Positions 1-9,841 of a DNA stretch of 64,000 nt are shown here, piece by piece. The position numbers and the translations under genes were made by a program. The stretch is from Macrosoma leucophasiata (taxonomy: Eukaryota > Arthropoda > Insecta > Lepidoptera > Hedylidae), in the NCBI GenBank assembly GCA_036365455.1, contig JAWQUS010000032.1, forward strand, positions 11,602,001-11,666,000, written 5' to 3'. A model generated the notes under the pieces. That model worked only from the letters and a program-made list of their open reading frames with translations. It did no database searches and had not been told where the DNA came from. How positions within the stretch are numbered: the stretch's first letter is position 1; every line of letters begins with the position of its first letter.

Positions 1-2600
1 GTACTATATATTATAGAAAAACAATATAGTACGAAAAATACTATATTTTTATCGCTAATTCATTTGTCGCGCTTTTTTTTAATGGAACGCACCCACAGCG
101 CTGTATAGGAAATTTTTGAACGAAACTCATTCATGTACGGCGCTCACAGACAGCGCTTAGTTGTTATTGTTGGTCTGTGGTTGGTACCACTTACCATCTC
201 ATTTGTCATTGTCAACGTCAACGTAACTTTGTCAATTAAATCTACCCGAATTTTATTGTTGGTCTGTGCTACCCGAACATTGAGGTTATTTTGACTATTT
301 AATAACGGATTAAAATTACAACAAAAACATGGAAAGTGATGATGGTTCTTGCACGCCTCCCAAGAAGAAAGAAAGAAAAGAAAAAAGGCTTCAAAAATGT
401 AAGAGCAAGTGGGAGTCCGACTACCAATGGTGCAAAGAAGATATTAGTAATAATTATGGAGCGAAGTGTACTATATGCGGGATTTCTTTTTCGATAGCTG
501 GAAGTGGGATTGGACAAGTAAGTACTTTATAATCGGTTTCCACGTTTCTTGTGGGTTGTGTTGTGATGTGTGTGATTGATACGTTTGGTTGTGTAGTCAG
601 ATATTTTTCTCTCTGGGCACCCTATTTATTGTTTGGTAATGGTATGGTTACGGTAATTGTTCGAGCATATTGTTTGCTGCTTGTTTTTAGGTGAAACAAT
701 ATAGTGAAACTAAACAGCACAAAAAAAAAGTGAACTGAAAAAGACTGCTTCTACTTTACAACAGTTTCTGGGAACGTCCTTTGATTCTCCTTCATCATCT
801 TCTACATCCTCAAATAATTCTAATGATGCTTTGATTTCTGCAGAACTGGCGTTAACATTTCACACAGTCAAACATCACATGTCTTACAATAGCATGGATT
901 GTGGTGTTAAATTAGATAAGACTATATATGTAGATTCCAAAACTGCTCTTAATATTCGCTTAGCACGTTCTACAATGGAAGCTCTTGTAATGGAAGTGTT
1001 GGACCCACAAGCCATACAGATTGTTTTAGATGAATTAAAGAAAGATGTTTTTTACTGTATACAAAGTAATGCTTCAAACAGAAAAAATATCAAACTTTTC
1101 CCATTAGTTATTCAGTATTTTACTATTGATAATGGTATTCAGAATAAGCTAGTAGACTTTTATGAAAATCCTGATGAAACAGCTGATGGAATGTTTAAAG
1201 CAATTAAAAATTCCTTAACTGAACAAAAAATTGCTTTAGAAAATATATATCAGCATTAAGTGCAGATAACTGTAATGCTAATTTTGGAATCCACCATTCC
1301 TTATTTACTAATATGAAAACAGTTGTTCCTGATATTATCAAAGGTAACTGCCATGCACACATTGTGCATAACACAGTGAAATTTACAATGAATTTTTTAA
1401 CACAAGATGTAGAAAATATCATTCTAAAAATTTATAGTAATTTTTCATCTTCAGTGGTAAGGCGGGTGGAATTAAAAAAAATTGTAGCAAGTGTGAATGG
1501 GGAATGGCATGAATTAAAAAGGCATGTAGGTACACGATGGCTATCTCTATTACCTTGTGTTGATAATATATTGCTCAATTGGTTACCTATCAGAAACTAT
1601 TTTGTTACTTTAGAAGATAATTGTCCCTCAATCTTGGGAAATATTCTTTTGTTAAATGAAAGAGAAGGGCAAATTGTAATTGAAATTTATTTTCATTTTG
1701 TCAGTCACATTTTGCATGTATTATGCATTTAACAAAACTGTAAAGCTTTTAGAAGGAAATAATATAACTATCTTAGATGTCTACACTATTATGAACAACT
1801 TTATAAAAGAATTGGAGCAGCGCAAAGCAGATCACTTCTTTGGATATGACACAAATAGAAAAATTAATAAAATCGAAGAAAAATCTCCCGAGCTTTCAAG
1901 CATGATTCACAGTAACCTATTATTATTTATTGAGAAAAGTTTAATATATTTGAATAAATGGTTTGATTTTAGCTCAACTAATTGGCTTAATCAGTGTCAA
2001 TTTCTAAATTTAAACATGAAAATTGAATTTAAACAACTCAAGAACATATTGGATTCTTTAAATTTAGTTAATAAATTAAATATTAATGTCAATGATCTGT
2101 ATTCAGAAATAATTATGGTAGATAATATTATTTCAAAATTTAGCAATGAACAAGTGTTTCAATCTAAAAATACTGCTGAAAAATGGCAAATGCTTTTCAA
2201 AAGTTCAGATGAAAGTTTAACAAATATATTTAAAATAATTTCCTTTTTTCTCTCCATTCCTGCAACTTCCGCTTTTACAGAAAGAATTTTTTCCGTCATG
2301 AATGTGAAATGGAGAGAAGAAAGGAATAGTGCATCTATTCATTTAATCAAAAATGAATTGTTAATTTATTTTAATTTACACCTAAATTGTTCAGATGCCT
2401 ATAATTATTTTAAAAATAATAGAACCTTGATGGCCAAAGCGAAAAGTAATAATAAATACTCATGGAAAAATAAATAATGATTGAAAATAGATGTGTACTA
2501 TTTTTTTTTCCTGAATTCCCCAAAAGTTTTTTTTTTATTTAAAAAAAGTACTATATTTCTTCAAAAAAAGGTGGCAAGCCTAGTCCGCGGGTCGGCGCGA
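1..2600 (+). mobile_element. hAT-superfamily DNA transposon, decayed
   Basis: The stretch is a degenerate hAT element around a spliced transposase pseudogene. The flanks carry repeated short motifs of the type TACTATATTT (about 2, 40, 2495 and 2549, with the reverse form near 26), which look like subterminal transposase-binding repeats of hAT elements. The element probably begins before the window, so the left TIR and 8-bp target duplication cannot be seen. The right edge is not resolved; it lies somewhere between 2480 and 2600. Superfamily assignment rests on the C-terminal hAT dimerisation motif of the pseudogene. Confidence 0.75.
329..2477 (+). pseudogene. hAT transposase pseudogene (one intron, three frameshifts)
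   Basis: Exon 1 (329-517) encodes a basic N-terminus and a CxxC pair (KCTICGIS) that looks like the first half of a BED-type zinc finger. A donor GTAAGT at 518 and an acceptor TTTTTAG ending at 690 define a 173-bp phase-0 intron, and exon 2 supplies a downstream His. Exon 2 carries the body of the transposase: an Ile-Ser-Ala-Asp-Asn catalytic-region motif near 1255-1280 and the C-terminal dimerisation helix (PATSAFTERIFSVMN, about 2261-2305). The reading frame is broken at the nine-A run 721-729 (stop at 736), near 1245, and near 1720. The longest open segments are about 732-1259, 1313-1732 and 1680-2477. The protein would bind TIRs and cut and paste the element in the nucleus. The copy cannot encode an active enzyme. 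Confidence 0.85.
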
Positions 2601-2989
2601 CGGAATCAATACTGCGCCCGTCCGGTCCCGTCAGCTGCGGCTGGGTTCTCTACAACTCGAGCTGAATGTTTTTGGCGAAATAACTCTTTAACGAACGAAC
2701 TAATATTTGACTGGATAAACTAAACCTCTATGTTCCTACTTTTGAATTAAATGATGTCTTTGACATCCAGCTTGATACAGTGATTTCTGAATTTCTTTAG
2801 ATTTCACTATTTAAAAAATACGTATAATTTATAAGTAGTCAGTGACATGAAACGTAAGATTTTTTTTTGTGTCTTGAAAGTTGTAAACAGTCATCATATC
2901 ACTTTCATTGATAGTAAGTACTTACTTAATACTCACACATTTAACAGCATAAACAAAGTTACCATAAATGTGAAGATCTATTTAAAAAT
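2601..2989. other. no recognised feature
   Basis: A short GC-rich patch (about 2572-2665, including GTCCGCGGGTCGGCGCGACGG) gives way to AT-rich sequence. I recognise no gene or repeat edge. The GC patch could be flanking host DNA or the end of the hAT element. Confidence 0.4.
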
Positions 2990-3145
2990 TCCCTAAGGAA
3001 CCTCTGAATGGTATTAAAAGTATCCTATGTGTTACAGCCATGTATACTGGACCTGTGTACAAAATTCCATCGAAATCCGTCTAGCCGCTTTAGCGTGATT
3101 GGAGCAACAAACAAACCAACATCCATACTTTCACATTATCCCTAC
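2990..3145. repeat. Helitron-like repeat fragment
   Basis: The segment with 'cctgtgtacaaaattccatcg', 'gtctagccgctttagcgtgat' and 'acatccatactttcacatt' resembles a terminal section of common lepidopteran Helitron derivatives. It abuts the next Helitron-like unit. No complete terminus is seen. Confidence 0.45.
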
Positions 3146-3343
3146 TTCCCTACTTAATATTATAAATGCGAAAGTAACTCTGTCTGTCTGTCTGTCTGTC
3201 TGTTACCTTTTCACGTCCAAACGATTGAACCGATTTTAATGAAATTTGGTACAGAGATAGAGCTGACTTTGAGAAAAAACATAGGCTACTTAGTTATTTA
3301 TAAAACGACATCCACGCGGGCGATGCCGCGGGCAACAGCAAGT
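3146..3343 (+). mobile_element. non-autonomous Helitron
   Basis: The 5' side reads TCCCTACTTAATATTATAAATGCGAAAG followed by a TCTG run (3179-3204). The 3' side ends with the GC hairpin GCGGGCGATGCCGCGGGC and CAGCAAGT, a one-base variant of the CTAGT Helitron terminus. No Rep/helicase is encoded, so the unit must depend on an autonomous Helitron. Confidence 0.7.
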
Positions 3344-3829
3344 AATTTATAATTAGTAACATAAGATATACCTGCTAATTAAACTATCGTTCAAACCAAA
3401 ATACAAGTTCAAACATAAAATACCTATATACTTTAAATAGGTACGAAGAAACAAGTACTTAATTAATCAATTCTGTATTTATTTAATTAATTCAGGTCAT
3501 TGCGTGTATAAGGTTACGTGAGGTGTTGATTGGACCTAACTGGCGAAATCCCTCGTGTGAGTCATACATTCATATTATCGTAAATGTAGGGCATATGTTC
3601 GTGAGCTTTTTCTACGGATTTGTCTCACCCATTGAAAGGTACGTTACCTGGTTTTATAAATGTTTCTACTCAATTCCCTGTTGCGAAATCAGGTAAAAGA
3701 CCAGCTTTTTTGTGGCATGTCGATCAGCTTTAACTAACACTCCTAAATCAATTTCGAGTTGATGTTGCCAACGGTAGATGGTCCTCACTATCACTTCAGC
3801 CAGCCGAAAGAATGACTCTTTTTCTTTTC
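3344..3829. other. no recognised feature
   Basis: AT-rich DNA without a convincing ORF or repeat boundary. Confidence 0.4.
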
Positions 3830-4075
3830 TTTTTACTCTTTGTTATCAGTTTGTAAAGGGGAAAAGAGACATTCTACTGATATACTTTTACATTAGTTTA
3901 TTACATTTCGTTTTATCTTAATTATATTCTTGACTTTACATATATTTTTTATCTTGTTTGACATGTATATCAATTGTTATTCGCTTTAATTTATTTTGTT
4001 TGTTTTTGACGTGTCATAAGAGGTGCCTGTCACCCTAAATGAATAAATGAGTTTCTGATTCTGATTCTGAGGTTC
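3830..4075 (+). repeat. probable LINE 3' end with TTCTGA tail
   Basis: An AT-rich stretch ends in 'aataaatgagtttctgattctgattctga', the simple (TTCTGA)n tail seen at the 3' end of several insect LINEs. A matching tail in reverse (about 55495-55515) occurs elsewhere. No coding part remains. Confidence 0.4.
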
Positions 4076-4079
4076 ACTG

Positions 4080-4275
4080 CAGGATAAAAACCTTTCCTAA
4101 AGTTGCTGCGATGGCAGTGACAGTAGTTTTATCGCAGGATGCTGCTACCCATCCAGCGGTGTATTACTACCGCCGTATTGGAATGATTTGAGCGCCATTG
4201 TTCGGTTGACTGATTGAGTGACGGCACTAGCTTCTCTACTAGTGGAGTCGTCACGTCCCAACGTCCCAATTATGT
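4080..4275 (+). repeat. interspersed repeat family R2-like-block ('CGCCATTGTTCGGTTGACT')
   Basis: The block contains 'ttactaccgccgtattggaa', 'cgccattgttcggttgactg' and 'gtcgtcacgtccc'. Diverged copies lie at 8611-8715 (reverse), 36712-36805 and 48275-48535. The family is unnamed here and has no coding capacity in these copies. It is not the R2 rDNA element. Confidence 0.6.
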
Positions 4276-4540
4276 CGGGTGATGAACGAATGTCAGCCCA
4301 GTTGGGTGGTTGCATTATGCAAACATTGTATAGCCACGTGGCGTACCTTTATGTTGGATATATTTTTATAACGTTCTATACTATACGGTCACGACATCGC
4401 GTCGTGCCGTGCCGTGTGCTTTCTAAACGCGTTCTTTGCTTGTACAGCTGTTTTGCTACATGTTAATACGACATTGTTGTTGTTCTTGGATGTCTTAATG
4501 TGCTTATTGCAAGAATTTATTTATGCTTTTTGATTGTAAT
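4276..4540. other. no recognised feature
   Basis: The short open frame here (82 codons) matches no family I recognise and has no splice or start context, so it is not called. Confidence 0.4.
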
Positions 4541-4545
4541 TAACG

Positions 4546-4742
4546 AGCCAGTTGGTCCAGCGGTGCTTGACGGCCGTTTGAACCGAGGCTCACAGGTTCG
4601 ATCCTCGTAAATTGACAAATATTTGTATGGCCTACAGATATTTCTTACGGGTCTGGGTGTTTGTGTATGTGTTATGTGTTAGGTGTGAACAACGGTTCCC
4701 TACACAGGTTTTTACCAAACAATATTATATCCATGAAACCGC
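4546..4742 (+). mobile_element. tRNA-derived SINE (family B), copy 1
   Basis: The head is tRNA-like: box A TTGGTCCAGCGG near 4552 and box B GGTTCGATCC near 4593, spaced as in an RNA polymerase III promoter. The body 'gacaaatatttgtatggcctacagatattt...gggtct' matches the reverse copy at 33249-33472, and both end in 'ccatgaaacc'. It is a SINE and not a tRNA gene, because the anticodon arm does not fold and a shared non-tRNA body follows. Confidence 0.8.
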
Positions 4743-4949
4743 CAGCGGCTGCTCGCAATCTCAGCCAATTTAAATGGGCGTCCTGTGGCGCCGAAACACG
4801 CTAGTGGCGTGTAATCTGTCTTAAGAATATTTCGGTGTACTTTAACGAGCGTGAGATATAAAAAGAAGGTTGTTTTCGGGCAAAAATTGGTTAAATGTAT
4901 TTCTGTGTCCCGTGTGTGTATAAATTGTATTAAAATTAATATTTCTTAC

Positions 4950-5440
4950 ATTACCGTCTGACCGGAACACAATAGTGCTGAACACTACCATTTAGCGGGA
5001 ATTATATTAGATAATGAAGCGCGCATGGCCTCGTGGCTGGTGTAGATCACAAGCGAGCTACTCGGTTAAGCACTACGGGCGCGGTCGGGTGTGTGATGGG
5101 TGACCGGTAGTAGTAAATTAAAATGCACGTTTCCGTGCTTCGGAGGGCACGTTAAGCCGTCGATCCCGGTTGCTATCGATAGATAGCAGTCATTAAACCT
5201 TGTTGGAGGCCTTATGGGGGGTTTGAAAACATTCGACAGCGGCTTGGCCACTAACCTCGTATGTCCACCAATCCACATTGGAGCAGCGTGGTAGGGTAAG
5301 CTCCAGGCCTCTCCCCAAAAAGGGGAGAGACTCGTGCCCAGCAGTGGGACGTATCAAGGGTTGCCATAATAATTATTATATTAGGTAATGCAGTGGTGTC
5401 TACGCCGGCTACGAGCTCCGTCACTGGGGCTCTACCACAG
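4950..5440 (-). mobile_element. SINE-A, split by a 5S-like SINE
   Basis: The two parts, 4950-5016 and 5375-5440, join into a SINE-A 5' portion on the minus strand ('ctgaccggaacac..tagtgctgaacactaccatttagcgg' then 'ggtaatgcagtggtg...gctctaccacag'). The interruption is a second SINE with a 16-bp target duplication. The 3' half of SINE-A is absent. Confidence 0.8.
5017..5374 (+). mobile_element. 5S-rRNA-like SINE nested in SINE-A
   Basis: It is flanked by a 16-bp duplication ATTATATTAG[A/G]TAATG (5001-5016 and 5375-5390). The head includes GATGGGTGACCG (about 5095), resembling the internal promoter box C region of 5S rRNA. Then come 'cgtgcttcggagggcacgttaagccgt' and the lepidopteran tail 'gcccagcagtgggacgtat' (5338-5356). 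The 5S derivation is inferred from a short match. The SINE identity is supported by the tail and the duplication. Confidence 0.8.
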
Positions 5441-5518
5441 CGAGTGTAAGACCAAGTTGGCATCCAAAAAGCTAGGGGTGCTTAACAAAGCGAGGCAGTA
5501 TTTCACCTCGGGCAGAGA
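5441..5518 (+). mobile_element. CR1-like LINE fragment (inverted partner)
   Basis: It encodes a piece of the C-terminal ORF2 region (KTKLASKKLGVLNKARQYFT). The same protein segment occurs in reverse at about 6113-6185 inside the longer fragment. It starts directly where SINE-A ends, so SINE-A sits at a LINE junction. Confidence 0.7.
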
Positions 5519-5559
5519 ATATGTAATAATGCTACGTATAGAATGGACACTTCGACGTC

Positions 5560-6295
5560 CTGCCCGATTTCCCCGCCTCACCCAACTTCCTCCCCTATTA
5601 TGGGCGACGTTTGGTATTCTCTACGTGCGTGCTTGCAGCGCGTTTGCAGCTCCCAGGACTCTTTTGACGCCTGTTTTGAAGAACCCCATATTGTAGCGCC
5701 GGGGGAACACCTCAGAGGGAAGTTCGTTCCACAATTTGCACGTTCTGGGCAGGAATGAACGCGCGAATCGGGCTGTTGAGCACTGCCAAGTGTCCAATCT
5801 GTGCGGGTGAAACTTCTCTCTTCAGCGGGTGGTACGATGAAGGAATGGAGACGATGGCACCAGATCGAACAGTTCATCAGAGCATTCACCATTGTAAAGG
5901 CGGTAGAAGATGCATAGACAACCGATGTCTCTGCGCAGACTCAGATCTTCGAGTCGATCTGTGATTCCTGGGTCGTTGACGATTCGAATGGCACGTTTTT
6001 GAATGGAGTCAAGGGGACCGAGCTGGTATTTAGGGGCTCCCGCCCAAAGATGAGAGCAGTATTCCAAATGGGGCCTCACTTGAGCTTTATATAGCTGTAG
6101 AAGTTGCCCCGGTGTGAAATACTGCCTCGCCTTGTTTAGCACCCCGAGCTTCTTGGATGCCAGCTTGGTCTTACCCTCTATATGACCCCGAAACTGCACT
6201 TCATTCGAAATGTCAACACCCAGGATACCTACACTTTTACTAATGGTGAGTTGAGTGCTCTGAAACTGTGGCGCTACAATGAATGGAGATTTTTT
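5560..6295 (-). pseudogene. CR1-like LINE ORF2, 3'-terminal fragment
   Basis: Reading minus, the ORF (6199-5822) carries the post-reverse-transcriptase C-terminal region typical of CR1/Jockey-group LINEs: KLASKKLGVLNKARQYF, LYKAQVRPHLEYCSHLW and the LSLRRDIGCLCIFYRLYNGE block. After 5822 the match continues in other frames (an 'RTxRLWNELPS'-type end is recognisable in pieces down to about 5600), so the copy is frameshifted. The reverse transcriptase and endonuclease parts are missing (5' truncation). It is a dead copy. Confidence 0.8.
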
Positions 6296-7311
6296 TGTCT
6301 GTCGACCTTATAGTATAAAAAATATTTTCTAATTTTTAAGAAGTTTCTCTCACAAGTTGTTACTCTTGAAGACAGGTTGGATGTCATTTAAGCCTGTCCT
6401 GCAGAAAAACAATAATGACTGTTGATACCAGTCAAAATCCACCAGAAAATAGCACTTTATCGAGTATGTAACTACTATTTGTGTTGATTATTATACTCGT
6501 AGTTTTTAATCATGTTTAATTTTAATTGGAAAGTACAAATTTAATTAAAAAATAAATTATGAATACAAATAATTAAAAACATATTTAAAAAAATCAAAAA
6601 ACTTTCTTTTATTACGATTTTATAAGCTTTTTAAAGTGGTCGCAAACTGATTCAGCAGTGGACGCAAACTGGAAAAAGCGGTCGTAAACCGACGTTTTGA
6701 CTAGTTTTGAACATTTTCGATCATATTTATAAATATTTATATGGAAGTGTATTGCGTTATTACATATTCCATAAATAGACAATATTTAAGATTCATTTAC
6801 ATAGACATTATTCTACTTAAGCGTAGATAGTATATAAATTGACGTATCCAAAGTGGGCAAGTCTACTAAGTGGTCGCTAACCAGCACAATGACCCTATAA
6901 CACCTATTAGAATAATGGTAAAATGTTTGGCATGGATTCGAAACAGAATAACATCGGCTATCGGATTACAACACAATGAACATGTTACGTTATTCGTCAA
7001 AATGCATCAAAATTAAATAATACTACGTTTCAAACATTACTACATGCCTACTAAACTTTTCTCATAAAAACAAATTTAAAAATTCTCACACTCAATCAAT
7101 CCTATTTTGAAACGGCGCGAACTGTTGATGTTATTAACCTCAAATTGGTTCTAATTCTAACATTTTCTGTTGTTGAGTATGTTTTGATGACAATTCTATT
7201 TGTGAATACTAGAGATCGCTATTAGCTGTCGCCCTGTGGGCAAAATTTTACCGCGTTAAATTTTTCAACTTTTTATCGAACCTCTTTGTCGTATAGTTTT
7301 CTTTTTAATTT
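6296..7311. other. no recognised feature
   Basis: AT-rich, stop-dense sequence. Three short repeats of the type 'gtggtcgcaaact/gtggacgcaaactgg/cggtcgtaaaccg' at about 6637-6690 are noted. No gene seen. Confidence 0.4.
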
Positions 7312-7499
7312 TAATGTACGGCCCTGTAATTTCCGGCACAGAGGCATAACACCTTAGGCCTCAGGAGTGGTAACGCATCTGCATCGTGACCATAGTCTTT
7401 GTGTGGGCGTCTATAGACTGCAGTCATCACTGATGCCATCATTGATGTTATCAATGTGAACTCCAAGCTTGTTTGCCACTTCCATTACATAAAAAAAAT
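7312..7499 (+). mobile_element. SINE-A, short form
   Basis: It starts at 'taatgtacggccctgtaatttccgg' and runs to 'tttgccacttccattacataaaaaaa'. It lacks the ~100-bp 5' module of the long form. It contains a small internal duplication around 7435-7455 (gatgccatcattgatgttatc). Confidence 0.85.
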
Positions 7500-7689
7500 G
7501 TAAGTAATTTGAAGTAGTTAGAAGATACCTACTTGTTTATAGACAAATGTTCGTGTGAAGTTTGGTAAGTAGCTTCGTTAGTAAGTAGTAGTAAGAGTAA
7601 TAAGCGTAGAGATATTATTTTTATTTTTTAAGTATGTAGGTATGTATCTGCACGCCAGGTCCTTATTTTTATTTAATTTCCTTAAATAT

Positions 7690-8117
7690 TGTATTGTAAC
7701 GCAAGTTGACGCACCGCATCTGTATTGTAATCTCTGGTTTCATGTACTTGTTAATAGGCTACAGTATTACTTACCATCAATGTAAACTTTTTTTTTTTTT
7801 TTTAATGTATTTCAAGTGGCAAACAAGCATGCAGTTCACATTGATGTTAAGTGATGACTGCAGCCTATAGACACCCACACAAAGACCAAGGTCAAAATGC
7901 AGATGCGTTGCCACTCCTGAGGCCTAAGGTGTTTTGCCTCTGTGCCGGAAATTACAGGGTCGTACATTACCACCTGACCGGAACACGATAGTGCTGAACA
8001 CTACCATTTAGCGGCAAGTAAATCAGGTAATGCGGTGGTGCCTACGCCCGCGAGCTCCGTCACTGGAGCTCTACCACCAGTCAAAACTGTATGCTTGTTT
8101 GCCACTTCATGACATAA
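7690..8117 (+). mobile_element. older SINE-A interrupted by a younger SINE-A
   Basis: Parts 7690-7788 and 8089-8117 join into one SINE-A 3' half ('ggctacagtattacttaccatcaatgtaaact' + 'gtatgcttgtttgccacttcatgacataaaaaa'). This matches the diverged subfamily seen intact at 55654-55937. The gap is filled by a reverse SINE-A copy. Confidence 0.8.
7789..8083 (-). mobile_element. SINE-A, full length, nested
   Basis: This is a near-complete 295-bp long form on the minus strand, from the T/A tail at 7789 to the 5' end 'gctctaccaccagtca' near 8083. AAACT occurs on both sides (7784-7788, 8084-8088) as the probable target duplication. The 5' module has the palindrome GAGCTCC..GGAGCTC. It is one of the best copies for a family consensus. 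Confidence 0.85.
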
Positions 8118-8391
8118 AAAAGCAGCTACATGACATGTATACATATGTACCTACGTAGTTACGTACGTACAATCAATCAGACATGATCGGTTTTCAATGC
8201 ATTCATGATTGATGAATAATGTGATTGGGCAATCATGTCGTCTGGATTGAATTACCTGATTGACAGTTTTGGTGGAGTTTTACGATGAACTAATTAATTA
8301 TGGTGGTAGGTAGGTATGTATTATGATTTATGAAATCGGGTTACCCTGATAAATGTGGATGATATTAAATCAATATTATAATAAACTAGCG
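8118..8391. other. no recognised feature
   Basis: AT-rich sequence with GTAC-rich short repeats near 8145-8170. Nothing else is recognised. Confidence 0.4.
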
Positions 8392-8610
8392 GCCCGCCCC
8401 GGCTTCGCGTGGGTGCAATGTTACCTACCCTCTCGTATTCGTCTTAGCGTGATGTTATATAACCTAAAGCCTTTCTAGATAAATGGGTAATTTAACACTG
8501 AAAGATTTTTTCAAATCGGAAGAGTAGTTCCTGAGATTAGCGCGTTCAAGCAAACAAACAAACTCTTCAGCTTTATAATATTAAAATATTATATTAATAT
8601 AGTATAGATG
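8392..8610 (-). mobile_element. non-autonomous Helitron (GCTAGT end)
   Basis: Read minus, it starts 'catctatactatattaatata', holds 'agctgaagagtttgtttgtttgcttgaacgcg' and ends 'gaagccggggcgggccgctagt'. The same family is seen on the plus strand at 51360-51562. The CTAGT terminus behind a GC hairpin is the Helitron 3' signature. Confidence 0.7.
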
Positions 8611-8715
8611 AGGCCGTCGGGACGTGACGACCCCATCGTCCTCTAATGGAAGAGAATACTTCCGCTAGTGCAGTCAGTCAACCGAACAATGGCGGTCAAA
8701 CTATTCCAATATAGC
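8611..8715 (-). repeat. copy of the 'CGCCATTGTTCGGTTGACT' repeat
   Basis: It is the reverse complement of the block at 4080-4275 ('gggacgtgacgac', 'cagtcaaccgaacaatggcg', 'ccaatatagcggtagtaa'). It ends exactly where a short-form SINE-A begins. Confidence 0.65.
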
Positions 8716-8719
8716 GGTA

Positions 8720-8892
8720 GTAATGTACGGCCTTGTAATTTCCGGCACAGAGGCATAACACCTAATGCCTCAGGAGTGGCAGCGCATCTGCATTATGACC
8801 TCTGGTCATTGTGTGGGTGTCTATAGGCTCCAGTCATCATTTAACATCAATGTGAACTGCATGCTTGTTTGCCACTTTCATTACATAAAAAA
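8720..8892 (+). mobile_element. SINE-A, short form
   Basis: It runs from 'taatgtacggccttgtaatttccgg' to 'gccactttcattacataaaaaa'. It starts at the same internal point as the copies at 7312 and 13753. Confidence 0.85.
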
Positions 8893-9440
8893 GTAAAGGT
8901 AACAACGCGGGATGGGCAGTAGCGTTAGTTAGTCTCTATTCTCCTCGGGTAATCTTGTTTTATTGAAAAGTGAGCTATAGCACGTACTCAAATATAGGTA
9001 ATTAATTAAGTACAGAATTACTTATGTATTTGACGATATCCTCTGATGTCATCTACGTTGCTAAAGAGACATGTGCATCGCAGACTGCACAAGGCTGACG
9101 TCACGAGCGCAATGCAGTACTTCAGTTGAACTATATTCACTGTGAATTGTGATATATTATTGCTTCAGTGTTTTGTTTAGCTTTCAAAGTAGTTTGAAGA
9201 TACATACTTGTTTATAGATAAATGTTCGTGAGAAATTAAGTCATATTTTTTTTTATTTTCTTAAATACTTCTATCATGAATAATGAACATTTTATACGGC
9301 GCTGAGCCGGGATACAAACAATTAACATCAAAAAACAACATTAAATAAAAAAAAACAATTATTTAACTTACTTAACTAACAAGGTACCGAAGTCCCACAC
9401 CAATGCGTAAAATTTTGCTTTCCCTTTTTGATTTTTAACC
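8893..9440. other. no recognised feature
   Basis: AT-rich DNA, with no repeat edge or coding sequence recognised. Confidence 0.4.
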
Positions 9441-9553
9441 GATTTAGGATTAGTGGGCTGGTTATCTTGAGGTCGCAGGTTCAATTCCTGCCCGAAGTCA
9501 AATATTTCTTTTGGTTTTTTCTTTAATTTCTAAAGTTCACTCGCATGTGCGCA
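9441..9553 (+). repeat. tRNA-like fragment with shared tail
   Basis: 'ggctggttatcttgaggtcgcaggttcaattcctgcccgaagtcaaat' has a box-B-like GGTTCAATTCC. It is followed by 'tttctaaagttcactcgcatgtg', and the latter part recurs at about 56941-57000. It is probably a SINE remnant and not a tRNA gene. Confidence 0.5.
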
Positions 9554-9605
9554 TGGACGCATTTACCTGCCTACTACCGAAGTGGTAGGCAGGTAAATGC
9601 GTCCA
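9554..9605. repeat. perfect 21-bp inverted repeat (hairpin)
   Basis: The arms 9554-9574 (TGGACGCATTTACCTGCCTAC) and 9585-9605 are exact reverse complements around a 10-base loop. The hairpin lies just upstream of the Tigger element. Confidence 0.85.
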
Positions 9606-9841
9606 TTCAAGCATACATGTAAATAGAAATAATACATTAGAATAGCTATAATACAGTAGAAGCTCTTTATTCGCGGGGTATATGTGCCGTAAATATGCCG
9701 CGAATACAGAAATCGTGAATATGGAATGGTAATTTACAAAGAATTATAGGGTTCGTTCCTAAGCGACGAAATAAAAAAAGCAAACATAAAAACATAGTTT
9801 AATTTAAGTTTTTGACTAAGTACTTTCAACATTTTGATAAG

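Noticed and set aside
4546..4620. A tRNA gene
   Set aside because: The A and B boxes are present, but the anticodon arm and acceptor stem do not pair. The non-tRNA body is shared with another copy, so it is a SINE head.
5388..5964. Plus-strand ORFs of 69-102 codons
   Set aside because: They are antisense or chimeric translations of SINE-A and the CR1-like fragment.
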